Assembly (NCBI GenBank): GCA_030141605.1
Contig: JAQGDQ010000198.1
Coordinates: 47,501 to 111,500, forward strand
Length of the DNA: 64,000 nucleotides
Direction of reading: 5' to 3'
Source of the DNA: Tubiluchus corallicola
Taxonomy: Eukaryota; Priapulida; Priapulimorpha; Priapulimorphida; Tubiluchidae
Below the pieces are notes generated by a model. It ran no database searches, was not told the origin of the DNA, and saw nothing but the letters and a program-made list of their open reading frames with translations. This document shows positions 43,317 through 57,300 of this stretch, piece after piece. Made by a program: the position numbers and the translations under genes. Each line of letters begins with the position of its first letter. Position 1 is the stretch's first letter.

Positions 43317-45660
43317 CATTGTTTTCATTTAAGCATCATCAATTGCCTGTGCACACTGAAAATGATGTAAAAGGTTTACTTAAGCGGTTTGTTTGGCGCG
43401 CCTGTACATCCGAATTTTTGTTCCTTTTTACAGATTAATAAGAACGGTATTGTACAGATTCATGGTATCTGCCTGTGTCAACGATAGTTACTAGACTGCT
43501 AGTATTATTTATTTAAACCGTAATCTCGTCAGTCAAGTAAAAGGCGTTCCTATTAATATTGTTATTTATAGGCGGATTTAATAGGATCCTGTCAGCGAAG
43601 ATACAAGTTTTTTCTGTAAATAGTCTTTGATTTTGCTATGATGTCAAGTACAGATTAATTGTACAATTTGTACTGGCTTAGCAGCACTTTTCCGGACATG
43701 AATATGTCCAGCTATATCGCTATGTAGACATAGTTATACCGAGAAATGGTTCAACAGGAGCTTTTTTCCTTTCCTGCCTAAGAATCGTACCATGTAAACA
43801 CCTGTTCCGTAATTATGATCAGCGTTGAGGAACGTAAGAAAAGATTCTGGCTAATTACTCACTCTAATTTTCTGTTTAATTTTTCACATTTTGGGTCAAT
43901 TTCTCACCTACAAACGAACCTAAGCACCTGTTCCGTAATTATAATGAACGTATTTTTTTCAACGTATTTGTTCTGAATTTGTGCTTTATATAGTTACTAC
44001 GCCAATTCATTGTTGTTAGGCGTAATTGTGTATCAATTGCCCACTAAAGCATATTTCTGAATGTTGTAATGATTGAATATGTGCAAAAAATATTTAGTCA
44101 TAATAATTAAGTTACGTATTAATTTTTCAAACGCGCATGCGTGTAGGATAGTAATTGTTTGATGTTTTGCAATTTATATGCATATTCAGCATGTTTTAAT
44201 TTGTATTCCGTATATAAAATTATAATATTTCTTTAACTGTTATAAAAGCTTGACGTTAGCTTTTGTGTATGTGAAACAAACCGTGAATATATATGAAATT
44301 AGAACTTTCGTACTAAAAAATTTCAATAGTAAATAATCACACGATTTAAAAAAACATATAGGTATGATCGTCTAAATCTGACCGAAAAAGACCTCACTCA
44401 AATAGTGGCTGGCTTCGATAGCTTTCCGTATCGCCTTTTAGTTTGGTTAGTTATTTTTATCGCTTCATGGTAAAAATTTTGTTGGGGCAACTCAATGTTC
44501 ACTAATTGGAATTCGTAGATCATGGAAGCAGCCGCTTTATCACTACTGTAAATCCAAAGAAGTTCCAAAAACAACATTTAGAGCAAAACGTATAGCTTAC
44601 AGCTTCCTCTTAACAGCAAAAGTCCAATTACTCAGACTGTTTTAATGGTTCTTGATATCAATAACTTACTACGTCTTGTCTCACTTCATCATAGCACAAC
44701 AAAACATAAAGAACTCGAACTTGCAGCAAATGCGAGTAACAATGACTGATTAAACACTAAATGTTGAATGTATGTTTCTTAATGTTTGTAATGAGAAATC
44801 ACTTATAGGGATTAATTTGGGGTGTAGACTCGTTTCCCAGCAAAGCTTTTGCCAGACCATTTTCCTCCGCCAAAAAAACTTCACAGAAAAGTTTTTTGCT
44901 AGAAAAAAATTCGCAAAAAGATTTTTCATTTCCTAGAATAGCCATTTCCCAGAAATTTCCCCAGAACCGTCATTTCCCAGAAAATAAAATTCACAATAAA
45001 TGTAATAAAATCTATTTAAAACGCAGTTACATGATGCGAAATAAAAAATACAGTAGTTTATTTTGAACTGCGTGTATTGATTAATACGGATTATACGATA
45101 AAAAAATTTGGTTAACTCGTTAAAGCAAGAAAGTAGATATGTAACGTCAGAACGATTATAATTATATCGAATCATGTTGATCTTTGTATACACGCAACAG
45201 TGTGTAATCAGGGCATGTGGTTGTATACCTAAGTGAAGCAATGTTAGGTAACTCCTTAAGAATCTCACTTTGGACAGTTCCTTGGAAGATGAGGATTATT
45301 TTAAAAATGAACTAGGATCTGATCCTACCATAAAAGGACCTGTAAAAAATCTTGTGAAGGAACATAATTTATTGGGCAAATTTAGAATCCAACATTAGGC
45401 TCAGTGTTTTCATTTTCTAGACTGTCTACTAAACTTTATTTCAAATCCTTTGAAAATCAATTAAATTTGAGGTTATTATACGGCAAACGATACAATGCAA
45501 ATTGATTCTAATTCAATGCTGAAATGAATTGCAATGCGCGGGGAAAATATCAACACGAGTTTGAGTGCTAAAAGTGCGGCATTTTCTAACAGCATTTTCG
45601 AACTCCATACATTGCGTCATTTTCAATGATTCTGATAGTCCTTAACTAATGCGCTATAAA
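43317..45660. other. 3' flank of the beta-subunit-like gene and intergenic DNA
   Basis: Includes the 3' UTR of the gene ending at 43316; no clear canonical poly(A) signal stands out nearby. A run of imperfect cccagaaa units lies at about 44835-44985. No gene is supported. Confidence 0.45.
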
Positions 45661-45664
45661 TAAT

Positions 45665-45830
45665 TAAAAACAGAAAGAGAGAGGGATAGGGGCATTGAGG
45701 AGGACAGAGAGAACAGAACAGGAATAGAGCAGGAGAGAGAGAAAAAGACGGGAGACAGGGAGGGAGAGAAGGACAGCGGAAGAGAGAGGGTAAGGAGGTA
45801 GAGAGGGAGACGCAAACAAAAAGAAACCGA
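45665..45830. repeat. purine-rich (GA/GGA) tract
   Basis: About 160 bases are nearly pure A and G on the + strand, like the tract at 1005-1165. Confidence 0.85.
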
Positions 45831-46924
45831 AGGCTTTGTCCTACTAAAATAACAGAACTTGTAAGTAAAAACGCAACTGCGATTTTTCTATCGAAATTTG
45901 GCCAACTTCAAACTATTTTGATTGAAATAGTAGCAAACATTTTAATGTTTTTCAGTACATGTGCGCGGCTAAAATAAATTTGCCTATTAATTTTGTTTTA
46001 GTCTCCGTGCTTCCAGTCTAACAGTTCAGCTTCTTAAGCAGGATTATACCTGAACAAAGCTTTTCATCAGATAAGGCGCAACTTTCTTATCAAAGCAGCA
46101 CAGGTAATTACCCAGGTAATATATTATTTTCATTCGGCACGATAATAGTTACCGCCAAAAGAATTTAATTAAGTGTATGATACAGTGAATGACTACAGTA
46201 AATGTGAAACGCGTTAGTCCGACTATACGTTGCTACTAGAGGTTAACACAGGACTAATAATGTTTCTGAGACCAGTTAAAATTGCTTTTAAAATCTGTAC
46301 TAGCTGCTTAATTTACATCTAGCAAATATTTAATTTATACTTTTACATTTAATTTGATTGCTGTTGTGCTACTGTGATTGTTCGTGTCGATTTATGTTTA
46401 CTATTAAATAAACTATTAATATCAATCCACATGTATAATAAAGCACGAATGTGAACGGCTTTTCATTAGCTGGCACGTCAGCAGTTACAAGCAGCAGTCT
46501 TGGGAAACCTTGTTCAAATCACTACTACGGAAAATTTTCATCAAATCTTCACAATTGCGTATCTCACACGTAATCGAAAGATAATTACAAGTATTAATTA
46601 CAGCATACAATTATTAATTAATGTATCACTAAACTCACCAACAAAAAGGAAATTAAAACATTAAATATTTGTCTCGATAGTACAAAAAAATATATTAGTT
46701 TATTTTATTTACTCTTGTTTTCTTTAACAATTAGTTATTTAAAGCCTACATGAAATCAGTAAATTTGGCATAAAGCAGAATGTAAATAAAATAATTAATA
46801 ATAAGGAATGAGAAGCCAGATGATTATAAATAATAATGCAAATGCAAAGAAAATCAAATTTTGACTGTGCGAACTGATTAGCAACTTCCACAATGGGCAT
46901 TTACTTAAAAAACAATTAATCTTC
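45831..46924. other. intergenic, no feature seen
   Basis: AT-rich sequence with no supported exon or repeat. Confidence 0.4.
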
Positions 46925-46995
46925 TAGAGGTAGGAGTCGAACCTCTCAGTAAATGAATATTGCAGCTTACACTTTACAATAATGGAGCCCAACGA
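46925..46995 (-). mobile_element. tRNA-like SINE head with intact B box
   Basis: The minus strand has GGTTCGACTCC (46943-46933), an exact B box. Upstream TGGGCTCCATTATTG (from about 46992) resembles an A box, with tRNA-like spacing. Confidence 0.45.
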
Positions 46996-47413
46996 AAGTG
47001 TCTAAAAGTGAAAAGGTGTGTGTCATTTTCATCATATTTCTGTTTGTCCGAAAGTGCATTTAGGACCTATATATATATATATCTGGCTAAACAAGCTCCA
47101 GTATATTTGCTGCATAAAATTGGAAGAATATTATAAAAAAACAATTGCGTATCAATGCGCAGACAAGTGGGAAAAATAGCACCCAGTATCACAGAAGCTA
47201 AATTAGTCAGAAAAATTTTGGTCGATATGCCGATAACTGTAATGTTTTTTCAATATGTCAAGGAAATTCTTTACCAAAATAAAGAAAAGCGAAGCTCAAC
47301 CTTGAAACTATCAGGTTATTTAGCACTGTGAAATTATAAAGCCAAGATATATAATAACTCAGAACCTCCAAACAAAATGGATTACGTTTTGTTACAAACG
47401 TCGGTGTCTATAA

Positions 47414-47555
47414 ATTAAAGGCACGACTACCCCACTTTTTGAAGTTTACAAATGAGACGATTAAAGGCACGACACTATCCCACTTTTTGAAGTTTACAAA
47501 TGAGACGATTAAAGGCACGACACTACCCCACTTTTTGAAGTTTACAAATGAGACG
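47414..47555. repeat. three tandem copies of a 46-48-bp unit
   Basis: Units at 47414-47459, 47460-47507 and 47508-47555 each run from ATTAAAGGCACGAC to CAAATGAGACG. The first lacks two bases; the others differ by a single base. This suggests a young duplication. Confidence 0.97.
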
Positions 47556-47635
47556 ATCTACAGAACAGTAAACAAACAGTTAAAGAAAAAGCGTAACAAT
47601 GTTTAACAATCATCAGAGCTGACAAGCTGATTTAG

Positions 47636-47797
47636 AAAAGAAGCCGCAAGTTGGTAAGCAGCTCATCGGGTGATTATCGGCTAATTCAAGCTGGCATGGA
47701 CAAACCAAACCTTCCGGAGTTGAAAGCAATCAAGAAAATGTTTAAACCACAAGTGACATGCCGCCCAGAATACACAATGTTTGTCTTGTTTTGTTGA
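47636..47797 (+). other. possible terminal exon of an unknown gene
   Basis: After an acceptor-like GATTTAG, 53 codons run open to TGA at 47795-47797. The translation is well mixed (GDYRLIQAGMDKPNLPEL, then KAIKKMFKPQVTCRPEY). It is less AT-rich than its surroundings. No partner exon or family is recognised. Confidence 0.25.
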
Positions 47798-48330
47798 CCA
47801 GTTGAATTCTTTAGAATTACTATCTCTGTACTACAGAATGTCTCAGCATTTATAGATGAGCTTCAGTAAATTGATTTTCTAAACAATAGCTACAGTAAAC
47901 AACTAAACTACATAGTTAAATTACACAGCGCTATTAGGAAACCACAATATGAAGATTTACAAATGAGCTACAGCAGCAAATAATACAATATCAAGTAGTC
48001 CATTAATAAATTCATTTAACTTAATATAAATACATTGTGGGCTTCATAAATCAGTTTATGTTGCTATAAGAACTCAACAACATGTATTATTAACAATATT
48101 TACAGTAGTAATTTGAATAAAAATGAAAAAGTAACACATTTTGAATTTAAATGTTCCTCTGTTTACTGCCGCAACTATATGCATATTTAAGACATTACTA
48201 AAGTTTAACATCTTTTAGAAAGGTTAACCTAAACAAATGAGAAAAGAAACAGTACAAACGACAAACTTTTACACTTTAAAGAAATAAACAGAGACACAGA
48301 AAGAGCACAAATGAGATGCGATGCCAGGCT

Positions 48331-51300
48331 TTAGCTTCGCTCCTCCGGGAGCATATTTTCGAAACTGGTAACTTGTCCCCTTTGCAACATGCTACGCCAC
48401 TTATCTTTCAAATTCACATTGGTCCTATGCGGAAATTTGCACACAGACAGAATTCGCCTCCACTGTCCTTCACCATATTTCTTTACAGCCTTAAAAAATC
48501 TAATCTGGAAAATTGTAATAAATAATATTTCAGTGTGAAGCCACTTTTACGAAAAACGACAAGTAGTTCTAGAACATTTGTATAATCAAGCACTTTAAGC
48601 ATACTGCTTTCACAATACTGTGAACTGTAAAATTACTGTGTGCTGGAGATGTTTGCGAATTCTGCGAGCAGGGCCAGACAAAAAATATCGATGTGTATAA
48701 ATTACACTGCTATTTAAGTGAGATTGTTTGATAGTACTTGTTTAGTTTATAAAGCTAAAACTTTTATGGAACAATTTATCTATAGAAAGGAAATCCTGGT
48801 TTTTGCTTTTATTAATGCAGCTGTAAGTTTTTTATGCTCACAAATGTAACAAGTTAAATGATTGGTTATTCCACAGATTTTCCTTTCTTTACTCTAGGTC
48901 TATTACGAAAGGGTCAACTGGCAATGTGTTAACACTGTAAAATTAGGGCTACCGGGTCAGCACCAGATTAAGCCATAAGCAAAATAAGGACATGTTTAGG
49001 GTCTCTGGGAAGAGATGCACCAACACAGTTTTCAATATGACGGTACAGATGAGAATCGAGATTCTTGCTATTGAGCAGCCTGAACTGCTCACTGCCCATA
49101 TGATCACGTTGACTGGTAATATAATGGGTCACAATATATTTCAAGCATGGTAATACTTACAAAAATGTGACGATACTGAAAACAAGATAATTTTGCTTTT
49201 GACTGTATGTATATTGTCACATGGTGGTGACGATGACTACGTGACTACTATAAATAAGTCTTACTGCAAGGTTTTTTCAAAGATAAAAGTTACTTTTGCA
49301 GCTTACTATCATTTTTATTCTCAATTACACACATACGGGGGCACCATAATCTTTTCGGTGCTTAGGGCCTCCTGAGATCTTAATTTGCCCCTGCCACGTT
49401 TGTTACGAATTAATCTGCTATACATATAACTACCTGCCTAATAACGGGGCAGCCAGAGGCTATGGCAGCCATATGATCAATAATTAGAAATACCTGTTTT
49501 TTTTAGCAAAACCCTAGCTTCACTCAGAAAACCTAAAGTTTTGCTACCGAAACTATAGTTTTCTGAGAGAAATTATGATTTTCGAACAAAACTCGAGATT
49601 TTTAAACAAAACTACGGTTTCCTAACAAAACCCATCATTTCTGAATAACATTGAGCTTTTCAAATAAAATCCAAGATCTTTGAGTGAAACTATGGTTTAA
49701 AGACAAAATCTATGATTTCAGTGTAATGATGGCATTCCTCGTGGGTGGTGGCAATTAGTAATTTATGCAATACTAGTAAGCGCACTTAACTCTTTGTTAG
49801 CGTTACGAGACTGAAACTAAGCTTCTGAGTACGGAGTTTTCCTAGCGGTATATGTGTACCTGTTTCTTTTATTCTAATAATAGCCAATTTGAATAAGCAC
49901 GAAAAAAGAAAAAATACATTATAACAACTGGCCATTTCAAGAACTACAATAGGAGTTTTTGCTATCAGACAGAGTCAACCCCGACAGTAACTGGAGTTTT
50001 CACAGTTTAAAAGAGTTTGTGCACAAGATTCCACCAATCTGCGTAATCACAACTGAGTTCAAATGTAAACTGTTACTTATCTCTGGAGTGAGTGCTCACT
50101 ACATCAGTCAATTGGCAATCATGGTGGCACACCCATCATCTCTCCATGGACCACCCGAAAGTCTCCGAAACACCACATTCCGTGGCTTGACAGTGCTAGG
50201 TGTCAGTCCGTCCACCACAATGACAACTACTGCAAGGCTGTGTGGAAGGTTCAAAATGGTTTTTCCTTCACTCAGTTGCATTACAAGACATTGTCCATAC
50301 AAGTAGTATTATACCATTTATAACTAACTTAACTAACTGTCCAGGATTTTCACCAATAAAATGTCAACTCAGCCAATTTCAACAAATAAAACATAAATGT
50401 GTCCTCAAAATTACAAGCCCAACATTATAACTGCCATATTTTCCAGCTTATCCAACTTGTCTATATCAAAAAGTGCATTCTCTCAGTTACAGGAAGAGTT
50501 CATTTCATTTCAAGGTAGTTTGATATCTTAGACTAGTAACTATAGCACTATAAAGGCTGAATGTGAGTGTAAAACACCCCTGCAAATAGAGCCAAAACCA
50601 ACACACTTTTAAAATAACCTTCTTAATACTGACATTTAGGATAACTGTGAGTGCCTAATATATTATTAAAACAACAGCAACAAAAAATGAAGTAAACTAT
50701 GCAGGTAGTTTCCTTGTACAAAAGCAAACTTAGTTAGGTCTCTTTAATCGAACAAAACATTTGTCACTGAACCAAGTTGTATAAAATAATGTACAAAGGT
50801 GGTTGCTTGTAATGCGCAAGAACACAATTTAGCTAAGGGCTGACATAGTCTGGTCCATCACATTCAGGAGTGAAACTGAGATTTAACAACAAAAGGCCAG
50901 TTTCACAAAGCAGTCACTAAGTTAATGAGGTCGTTACTATGATTTTAATGAGTTCATTAACATTTGCATTTCACAAAGCTATCAATACTTTAAAGACGTC
51001 ACTATTTAGCGACAAAATTAGTGGCGAGCAAAAGTAGTTGTTAAGCGATCACAACACGATTATAGCAAGCAGCTGGATAATAGCCTTTTTGAGCAGTATT
51101 TATTTTTTCTTTAAAAAAATTCTTTATTATTACTGCATAAGAATCATACAAAATTCTTAGCACAGTATGTCAACCAATTTACAAAATTTATACAAACCCA
51201 TACTGACTAAACTCATAACTAGAAGAAATTATTATACTATTTACCTGCGATTTTTAGGCTCTAAAGCATGTGGTACTAAGCAATACTACGGATTTCCCCT

Positions 51301-54300
51301 TTTCAACCTCTGTAATCATCATTTCCAATTCTTGTTTACTAAATAATTATATGGTTTTCGCTTTTTCAACCTCTGTAATCATTATTTCCAATTCTTGTTT
51401 ACCAAATAATTACATGGCCTTTCTTTTTTCAATCACTGTGATCATTGCTTTCAATTCCTGTTTATTTCGAAATAATTATATGACTTCCAATTTTCAAACT
51501 CTGTAATCATTATTTCCAATTCTTTAACAGCTAATTTTGGTCGTTTGATTTCCTGTCCGTTTGAGCTGAAGCTAAAATATAATTTGGCATTGACTTGGCT
51601 TATTATTGAAAAATCAAGAATTATTTTTGTTATTACATGATGCTTAATGGTTAATGGAAAGTAATTTTATTTTTTTAGCAGAAAAGACTTAAGACTAGTA
51701 TAGAATAATTAAAAAACGAAATGCTTTTTCGGTGCATAGGTGGCAAAAAATATGTTGCCCGCCTAACATTTTTTGATCATCTTTGAACCTTCTCCACCCT
51801 TATCACAAATACGCAAACTGCCAGGATTATATTATTAATTATATACACCAGCTATTAGCTCAATTAGCCACTTCCATTTTCAAAACACAAATTTAAGTCT
51901 GCTATAATCACACATATGGTAGAATGTCTAAGTACAGATAAAGGGTTATGTTTCTAGTTCAGATGTGGAAAAACGTTTAAATATCACATTCGTGTAAACT
52001 ATCACTTGATAAGAAGTGTTTTACAGACGGTTTATTATCTCTCTTTTGTCACTCTATACTATAGGGTGACACAAAAGTCACTTTGCCCTAAAAAGTTGAA
52101 AGTTAGTTTCATTTTATTGGTGTTCATTAATAAATATTGAATTTTAAAAGAGTTTACCATGATGAAATACACAAATTCTCAAACAATGAAGACTGATATC
52201 AAATTTTGCTTCGAAAACAATTTCACTTATCCTGAGACGGATCACAGGCCTGACATATATTGTTACAGGTGTCAGCAGAGCAGAGCAAGTGCCCATAAAG
52301 TAATAACAATAAAGCTTCATTGCTGCACATTTATTAGCAAATATTATTATTGTTATTACTTATTTAGGCACAAATAAGTACAATAAAGAAAAAGTGAAAA
52401 AGCAGACAAAGAACATAAAAAGGCATATGAACAATAAGGGTTTCACTAGTGTGCCAGGGCCAGCAGCAACCAATTTAATCCCCAAACAGCAAGCTGCCTG
52501 CTGGCCTATACTAAAGAAATGAATAAGAGAATTAGTGATAATAAATGAAAACTAAAACAAGATAAAATGTACAAAAATTAAACAAAAAACACAAAATATC
52601 AGATATAAACACATTTTTAAATAAACTGATTAAGAAAAGTAAAAACTGTAAGAAAACCATTGTGAAATTAAAAAAACTGTTGAAATACTAACCAATTGCC
52701 GTACTAGCACCCAAGTAAAAACATATTCGTTATTCATCTAGTAATTTACAGCTTTACTAACTCAGACAGTGGAACAGAAATTAACTGACTATGCTGTTTG
52801 CCTGACTTGAGAGAACCATTTTTTCTTTGGGTGTCATAAGGAAAGAAGAAGAAGAAAAGCCCAATGCTAATTAGGATAGATGGATAGGGCACCTATTTTT
52901 GTACCCTCAGCACCCAAGGCTCGCCCATTGCTCATCTACCTTCTTTTCCTAGTACATAACCAGGTACACAAATAAGGCTGAGTAAACCTAAGACGGCTAG
53001 TGAGTCTTGCATGTAGAAAGGATTACGGAAAGGTTTAAAGAAAGGTTTTATATGACTACACCTCAAACACTTCAAAAGGTACAAAATGATATTTGACAAG
53101 AAAGCAAAGCTGAAATTTTACATACTGTTAGGGCATACCATTCCAAGAATAACAATAAATATATTTAAAAGAATTTTTGCTTATGGCTTTTCATTGAGAA
53201 CGTTTTTTGTTTTTAATTTTTCAAAAGAAAAGTGGCTTGGAGCCATCCTGAATTAAGCATATCTCCTAATTTACATGTTGATTTAAGACATGACGACAAT
53301 TATACATGTACAAACAAGAATAAGCAACATGGCAAAGAGATACCAAATATAATATATAACAGTAAAGTCTGTAATATAAAGTTAATATGCTAAGACAGTG
53401 TGATCGAGAATAGTCTTAAGTTATTCCTTCTTGCTCATGGTACTGTGTTAACTTCATCAAACTGAAGGCCCTAAAACATAGATGTGCTCTTAACTTTGTG
53501 AATGTCATACCAGCACGAAAACTTCATCCAGTGCTCAAGCTACTGCAAATGTGCAGTAACAAAAGGAGAAAGCAAAAATATCCAAACTCCTCCAGACAGA
53601 GACCCTACACCGTACTCAATATGCTATTGTTTACCTTAAGCCAGTTCAGAAATTCTGGTGGAGCGTATTAAATTAATTTAAGCAAACACATTTATGAAAC
53701 AATTACAGCTGTCACCTGCAAATGAAATTGAAATGAATCACAATAGCAACTAATAAGAAATGTTAGTTATTTGAGTTCAGGGTTGCCGCTTGTACGGATA
53801 GTGACTTAAGTGACTAAGACTTAGTTTCTGACTTACATAGGGCTTCGCTCAGAAATATCAGGTATTTCTAATTATTGAACATTTGGCTTGCCAGCAGTTC
53901 TTTATTACAATGCTGTGCTGCAGAAACAGGCTTTGAAGCTCACTTTGCAAACAAGACGTTAAAGCTCAGTTTACGCATATTTGAATCAGTTTTTTTCTGG
54001 TTTATAGTATTCAATTCTGCCCTTGCTAACATGGCAGTGAATGTTTTTGAATAAACATTTTGTATGTTATAAACTAGTGTACATGATACTGCGTGAATCA
54101 TTGTCTAAAAGTCTTCAAATGTGTTAAATACAAACCTCTTCATCCTGTGTCCATTTTCTGCGTCTGTGTCGATATTTACCACGTTCACGCTTTGAACGAC
54201 CTAAAAACAAATAACTTTAAATAAATTAATGTCTGAAAAGCAAAATCTATATAAGTTTTGATGCTTTTTTCGTAATCTGCTCTGAAATTATTCATGAACA

Positions 54301-57300
54301 AAAGAGTAAGATCATCTTGGCTTATGCATGATAATGGCAGTTTATTATTGCATAAAAAGTGAAAATATATTGCACCTACTGAAAAGCGTCAGACAACACA
54401 AATGCATTTACTGTAATATTAACGGGTTGCTATTTACTGATAGGTTGCTTCAATGTGCATTCAAAGCCACTTAAGTGGTCAGTAAAAAGTTAAAGGCTTA
54501 CAGCAAAAAATTAAGAATGAAAAGCAAAAACAAGGTTATTCTCAGCCTGAACTTCCATTAGAGAGTTGCCAACTCATTCATACATTAGTTGTAGTCAATT
54601 GTTGGTCACATTAAAGAGCAATGGCCAAGTTGAGAGCATGAGAATTGTCAACCACTTACAATACGCTACAGTGAACATGATGTGTTGGGTATTCATCGAT
54701 CTTGAGTTGCTTGCATGGCCAAAGAATAAGTGATTTCAGAAGAGAAGCTAACTTGTGTTAAGAAAATTTTGGCTTCACGGTTTTTTGATCAGATTTTATA
54801 AACATAAATCAAAATTGATTTGCCTACAATCAGTGGATAATCAAAAAATTACCTAAAAGAGGTGCTGAAATACAAATGATCTTGTTACTTAGAACCCTAT
54901 CAAGTACAATAGAAACACACACACAAATACAAAGGAAACTTAACTTCAAAAGAGGCTAATATATCTTAGAAGTTTTCATTATACAGCACTGTGCAAAAAT
55001 GTTGGTGCAGTTGGAGAAATTCTTGTAACAAATGTAATAAACTCACCTGCTCGATTTGATGATGATCCCTGTTGAGGTGCACGACTTGAGTTGGATTCTA
55101 CTTCACTGCCTGTTTCGGAAGTACTCCTCTGCCTATCAGACAATGAAAATTAAAATAGCTTATACGTACAGATCCTACTTAACAACGGTATGCAGCCTAC
55201 AGGAAGTCCTACAACTATATGACTAATAGCAATTCAGTTTTTTTCTACAATTCTTCATGATATTGTGATGTACAGTTTGTGCCAAAGAAGCAACTTCCAA
55301 AAAAGTAAATACGAGTAGACTGTCATCTTTAACAAGAACTAAAAAATGACACTTGATACTTGTGTTATTAAGCTTGCTTTAAAAGCACTTTGCTAAGAAA
55401 ATGTGATTCATTGTAATAATTTATACATGGGAACCAGTAATTAGCAGATATTTGCTTTTTTTATTCTGGTTGTACATAAAAAGGAAAGGAAAGACACAGT
55501 ATTTACTATATTTTGAACGTTTCTAGGACATTCTTTGCAAAAGTTATGACTCTCAGATGTATAAATTGCTTCGAAATAGGCCATCCTACATTGGGCGTTA
55601 TACCGCTAGCTGGAAATCTTCCATAGTCAGCATTTCAGCAATAGCTCTAAGTAATCCAAATGATTTTTTTTCAAAATTTTACTTTAAACCACGTACAAAT
55701 ACTTCTGGACGTTCTTGTACAACTATCTTGTATTAGCTTTGAGGCTCTTTGGAAAGAAAAAGAAGAGGGCTGCAGGGCACCGTGTGTCTCTTACAGAAAC
55801 AAGCATGCATTTTTGTCATCACATCAATTATTCATTGCTGAATGAACAGGGGCTGTAGCAGACTTAGCTATTTTTTTAAGCCATCTGTGGCGGTACTGTA
55901 AAGCTTTTAGTTTTGGACAGCTTTCAGTTGTTGCCTGCTAGTCAGTCACCTGTCTGTTCACTCACCTGTGCTCTGAACAGTCAAGTATTTCCACTTTATG
56001 GAACATTTAATGTGCTGATTTCGTTAAAATAAAGCATTCAGTGGTATTAACCTCTGTTGAAACGTTTCTGTCATGACAGGGATGTATCAAGACTTTATGA
56101 TAACCTAGGCTGACAGTACTGTCCCGCACACCTCCATTGTGAATTTATGGTTGCTTATCAATGAGTAGTCCAAACAATTACTTGTGGTGTATTAGAAACA
56201 TTATTATCATAGTTTGTACGTAGTCATTATTAAATACATGTATTTGCGTTGAGCTAATATTCAACCAGGCTGAGCAACTGCTTGTTATGTAATACCGTCT
56301 ACCTGTTCATTATGTGGCACTTATATAAAAGCTGAACTCAGTAACTGCCTATGGTGTGTTATAAAATGTGCCATTTACATAAATATAAAAGTAAACATAT
56401 CTTCCAAGGAGAACAAGAATTTTTTCTAAAATATGACGCCGCTCAAACTTTGGCACCCTGGGCTATAGTCTAGTTAGCCTAATGGTTAATATTCACCCTG
56501 TGAAAAAATACTAATATGAGAACAACCAATTACTATCAATAAGCACAATACATTTTTAAGACGACATTGCTTCTCTGTTGTATTACATCTCTCTATATCA
56601 GAAATCATATTTGCCCATTTTTGGTGCCTCTGCCACTGTCAGTCAGACGTTCATTCAACAGAGGATGTTACAGGTACGGTTTGCTTTTTATAAGGCAGAA
56701 GTTTTTGAACTATTCTTTGAAGGTTCCCATCCAAATTTCATAAAATACTTGCATAACAGTTTCCAGGGAAGAGTGACCTTTGAAATTATCTGTGAGCTCA
56801 GTGTACACGGTACAACATTTCATAGAAAAACACATTGAATGACAGATTAGAAAGGGCACAATTCAGGTTTAAAATTTAGCCATTTTTCATTGAGAATTTA
56901 TAATACGGCTTAAATTTATCAGAAGCTCGCGTTTTTGCAAGTGAAAATACACACGCACGCTCGCACGCACACACACACACACTTTATATGTGCTCTAATA
57001 ACTTGTATCATACCGGTGTGATGTTGAAGCATTAATATTGATGTTATTCAAAAATTCAGGCGTGTTTGGTTGTTGTTCATCACCTGCAAATAAATGTAAA
57101 CCTTCCTATAACAATGTACAGTCAGTATTCCCAACCAGACATATACTGCACAAAACATAAAAAACTGACATATACTGTAGATAAGCAAATGGAAAACAGT
57201 GCATGCAAAATGGAAAAAAGACTGACCTTCCAGAAATTTTGTGCTTGACTTAGCCTAGCAAACTCTTCAGTTTTACGGATAACTGCTGACCGTACTAAAT

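Larger units (their letters stand above)
55133..57013. other. intron of the TRF-like gene with SINE-like head and (CA)n
   Basis: Apart from the tRNA-like head at about 56465 and the CA microsatellite at 56948-56982, no structure is supported. Confidence 0.4.

Noticed and set aside
44835-44985. Tandem repeat of cccagaaa-like units
   Set aside because: The unit is short and irregular, with no constant period, so it was left as low-complexity sequence.
46925-46995. A functional nuclear tRNA gene
   Set aside because: The B box is exact, but the acceptor and T-arm stems do not pair, so only a SINE-like or tRNA-derived remnant is supported.
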